From assembly GCA_009746045.1 (NCBI GenBank), contig RPFO01000027.1:3349609-3413608 (forward strand): DNA of 64,000 nucleotides, written 5' to 3'. The notes under the pieces are model-generated. The model was given only the letters and a program-made list of their open reading frames with translations. It ran no database searches and was not told where the DNA came from. How positions within the stretch are numbered: the first letter of the stretch is position 1; every line of letters starts with the position of its first letter. Of this stretch, positions 63,277 through 64,000 are shown one piece after another. The position numbers and the translations under genes were made by a program. Source of the DNA: Mesostigma viride (lineage: Eukaryota; Streptophyta; Mesostigmatophyceae; Mesostigmatales; Mesostigmataceae).

Positions 63277-63411
63277 GGGTAAGGCTAGCCTTTTTGGACA
63301 TAAAGTGTTCCCATGGGTAAGGATGGCCAGTTGAGGGCCACTTCCCGATGTGCTCTACTTATTGTTTTAATAAAGAGTCTGGTTACCCTGGAGTTCCACG
63401 GTTAATAGAAT
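63277..63411 (+). repeat. DIRS split direct repeat B1
   Basis: 135 bp beginning GGGTAAGGCTAGCC, containing AATAAAG (polyadenylation-like). Repeated as B2. Confidence 0.9.
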
Positions 63412-63789
63412 CGGGGTTCTCTGAACATAGTTTCTTTATAGTGATACGGAAGGGGAGCCGCTGATGCTAGGTGAAATAGAGCTGGGTGATGTGATCGTAA
63501 TAAGGTTGATTAGGCTTCTAGTGTACGAGTATTACGGAAGATATGGCCTAATTGTTGCGGCCCATACCTTGACGGTGTGCTGAGTACCTTGACGACGGAT
63601 TTTTGCGTCTAGGTTCTCCTAGCAGATCTGTGATTGCGGACGGGTTTGCAACAGGCAATATCTGAAGTAAAACTTGACGGCTAAAACTGTTTAGAGGCCG
63701 TTGCCGGATCTGGCCGTTGGTAGAGAGCCGTTGGCCTTGAAACACGATAAAAGCTTGCTCACCTAGCTCATGGCGGTCTCTTTTGTTTT
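63410..63789 (+). repeat. DIRS split direct repeat A2
   Basis: 380 bp copy of A1, directly abutting B1. Confidence 0.92.
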
Positions 63790-63822
63790 CCCACCCGCCC
63801 TCCCTGTGTGTTGCCTGTTTGG

Positions 63823-63957
63823 GGGTAAGGCTAGCCTTTTTGGACATAAAGTGTTCCCATGGGTAAGGATGGCCAGTTGAGGGCCACTTCCCGATGTGCT
63901 CTACTTATTGTTTTAATAAAGAGTCTGGTTACCCTGGAGTTCCACGGTTAATAGAAT
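63823..63957 (+). repeat. DIRS split direct repeat B2
   Basis: 135 bp copy of B1, 33 bp after A2. It ends GGTTAATAGAAT, next to the remaining LINE tail. Confidence 0.92.
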
Positions 63958-63977
63958 TAATTAATTAATTAATTAAT
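63954..63977. repeat. Distal part of the LINE-A (TTAA)n tail
   Basis: AATTAATTAATTAATTAAT, the continuation of the tail that begins at 58558, displaced by the DIRS insertion. The 5' side of the insertion shows only TAATTAAT. Confidence 0.7.
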
Positions 63978-64000
63978 CCATTCCTGTTACGCCGCGGGTA

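Larger units (their letters stand above)
58567..63957 (+). mobile_element. DIRS/PAT-type tyrosine-recombinase retrotransposon, near complete
   Basis: 5391 bp with split direct repeats in the order A1 (58567-58946), ORFs, B1 (63277-63411), A2 (63410-63789), B2 (63823-63957). Both A copies are 380 bp and both B copies 135 bp, matching by eye. This A-B-A-B layout is diagnostic of PAT/Ngaro-like DIRS elements. It encodes Gag, RT-RNase H and a tyrosine recombinase. There is no target duplication, as expected for this group. It is inserted in the (TTAA)n tail of LINE-A. Confidence 0.9.
53227..63975 (+). mobile_element. L1-like LINE (LINE-A), near full length, tail interrupted by a DIRS element
   Basis: 5' UTR ~53227-53474, ORF1 (53475-54814 in two frames), ORF2 (~55190-58390), 3' UTR with the GCTCCGTGACTCCCCAACGG…GGGAGC hairpin-like end (58527-58555), and a (TTAA)n tail split at 58567/63957 by a DIRS retrotransposon. 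LINE sequence itself is 53227-58566 plus 63958-63975. Confidence 0.8.

Overview
The window looks like a repeat-dense piece of a nuclear genome from a green alga (chlorophyte, possibly Chlamydomonadales). The evidence is indirect: GC-rich coding sequence, a PAT/TOC-type DIRS element with split direct repeats, L1-like LINEs with (TTAA)n tails, a Kolobok transposon and chromodomain-bearing Ty3/Gypsy elements, all lying among long microsatellites. No ordinary single-copy host gene could be identified with confidence. The one non-transposon host-like candidate is a small HIRAN-domain ORF (18119-18643).

Layout. (1) 1-6500: a block of compact, intronless genes of DNA-virus type. It holds the decayed end of an unknown gene, a viral-type tyrosine recombinase (338-1969) and a large primase-helicase with an archaeo-eukaryotic primase and a UL9-like origin-binding helicase (2191-5688). 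Both intact genes carry the same TATAATATAA box just before the ATG. Directly downstream are five long palindromes repeated every ~110 bp (5859-6350), a candidate replication origin or recombination locus. I read the block as an integrated algal-virus fragment whose left part lies outside the window. (2) 6630-14100: LINE fragments, arrays of a ~205 bp perfect-palindrome MITE with a tRNA-like spacer, and a complete 3.44 kb Kolobok element (9064-12505; TTAA target duplication; transposase with AT-hook and PHD finger, plus a small extra ORF). (3) 14100-22400: mostly non-coding with dispersed repeats, a (CCT)n block, the HIRAN ORF, LINE 3' ends, a long-TIR MITE and an internally deleted LINE.

(4) 22400-44892: two nested, related LTR retrotransposons. 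The outer one (627 bp LTRs, target duplication GTGTG) is decayed and lacks RT/RNase H and the integrase core. The inner one (31428-42211; 572/573 bp LTRs, target duplication GCTGC) retains gag, protease, RT, RNase H, integrase and chromodomain with a few frameshifts. Three accessory ORFs stand out: a leader ORF that starts inside the 5' LTR, a viroplasmin-like ORF before gag, and a Pro/Ala-rich ORF after pol with a conserved C-terminal domain. (5) 44893-53226: microsatellite and minisatellite tracts with no recognised gene. (6) 53227-63975: a near-full-length L1-like LINE (ORF1 in two frames, ORF2 with APE endonuclease and RT) whose (TTAA)n tail is split by a near-complete DIRS/PAT-type retrotransposon (58567-63957) encoding Gag, RT-RNase H and a tyrosine recombinase.

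Many breaks are one-base indels in homopolymers, so some apparent pseudogenes may be sequencing errors.
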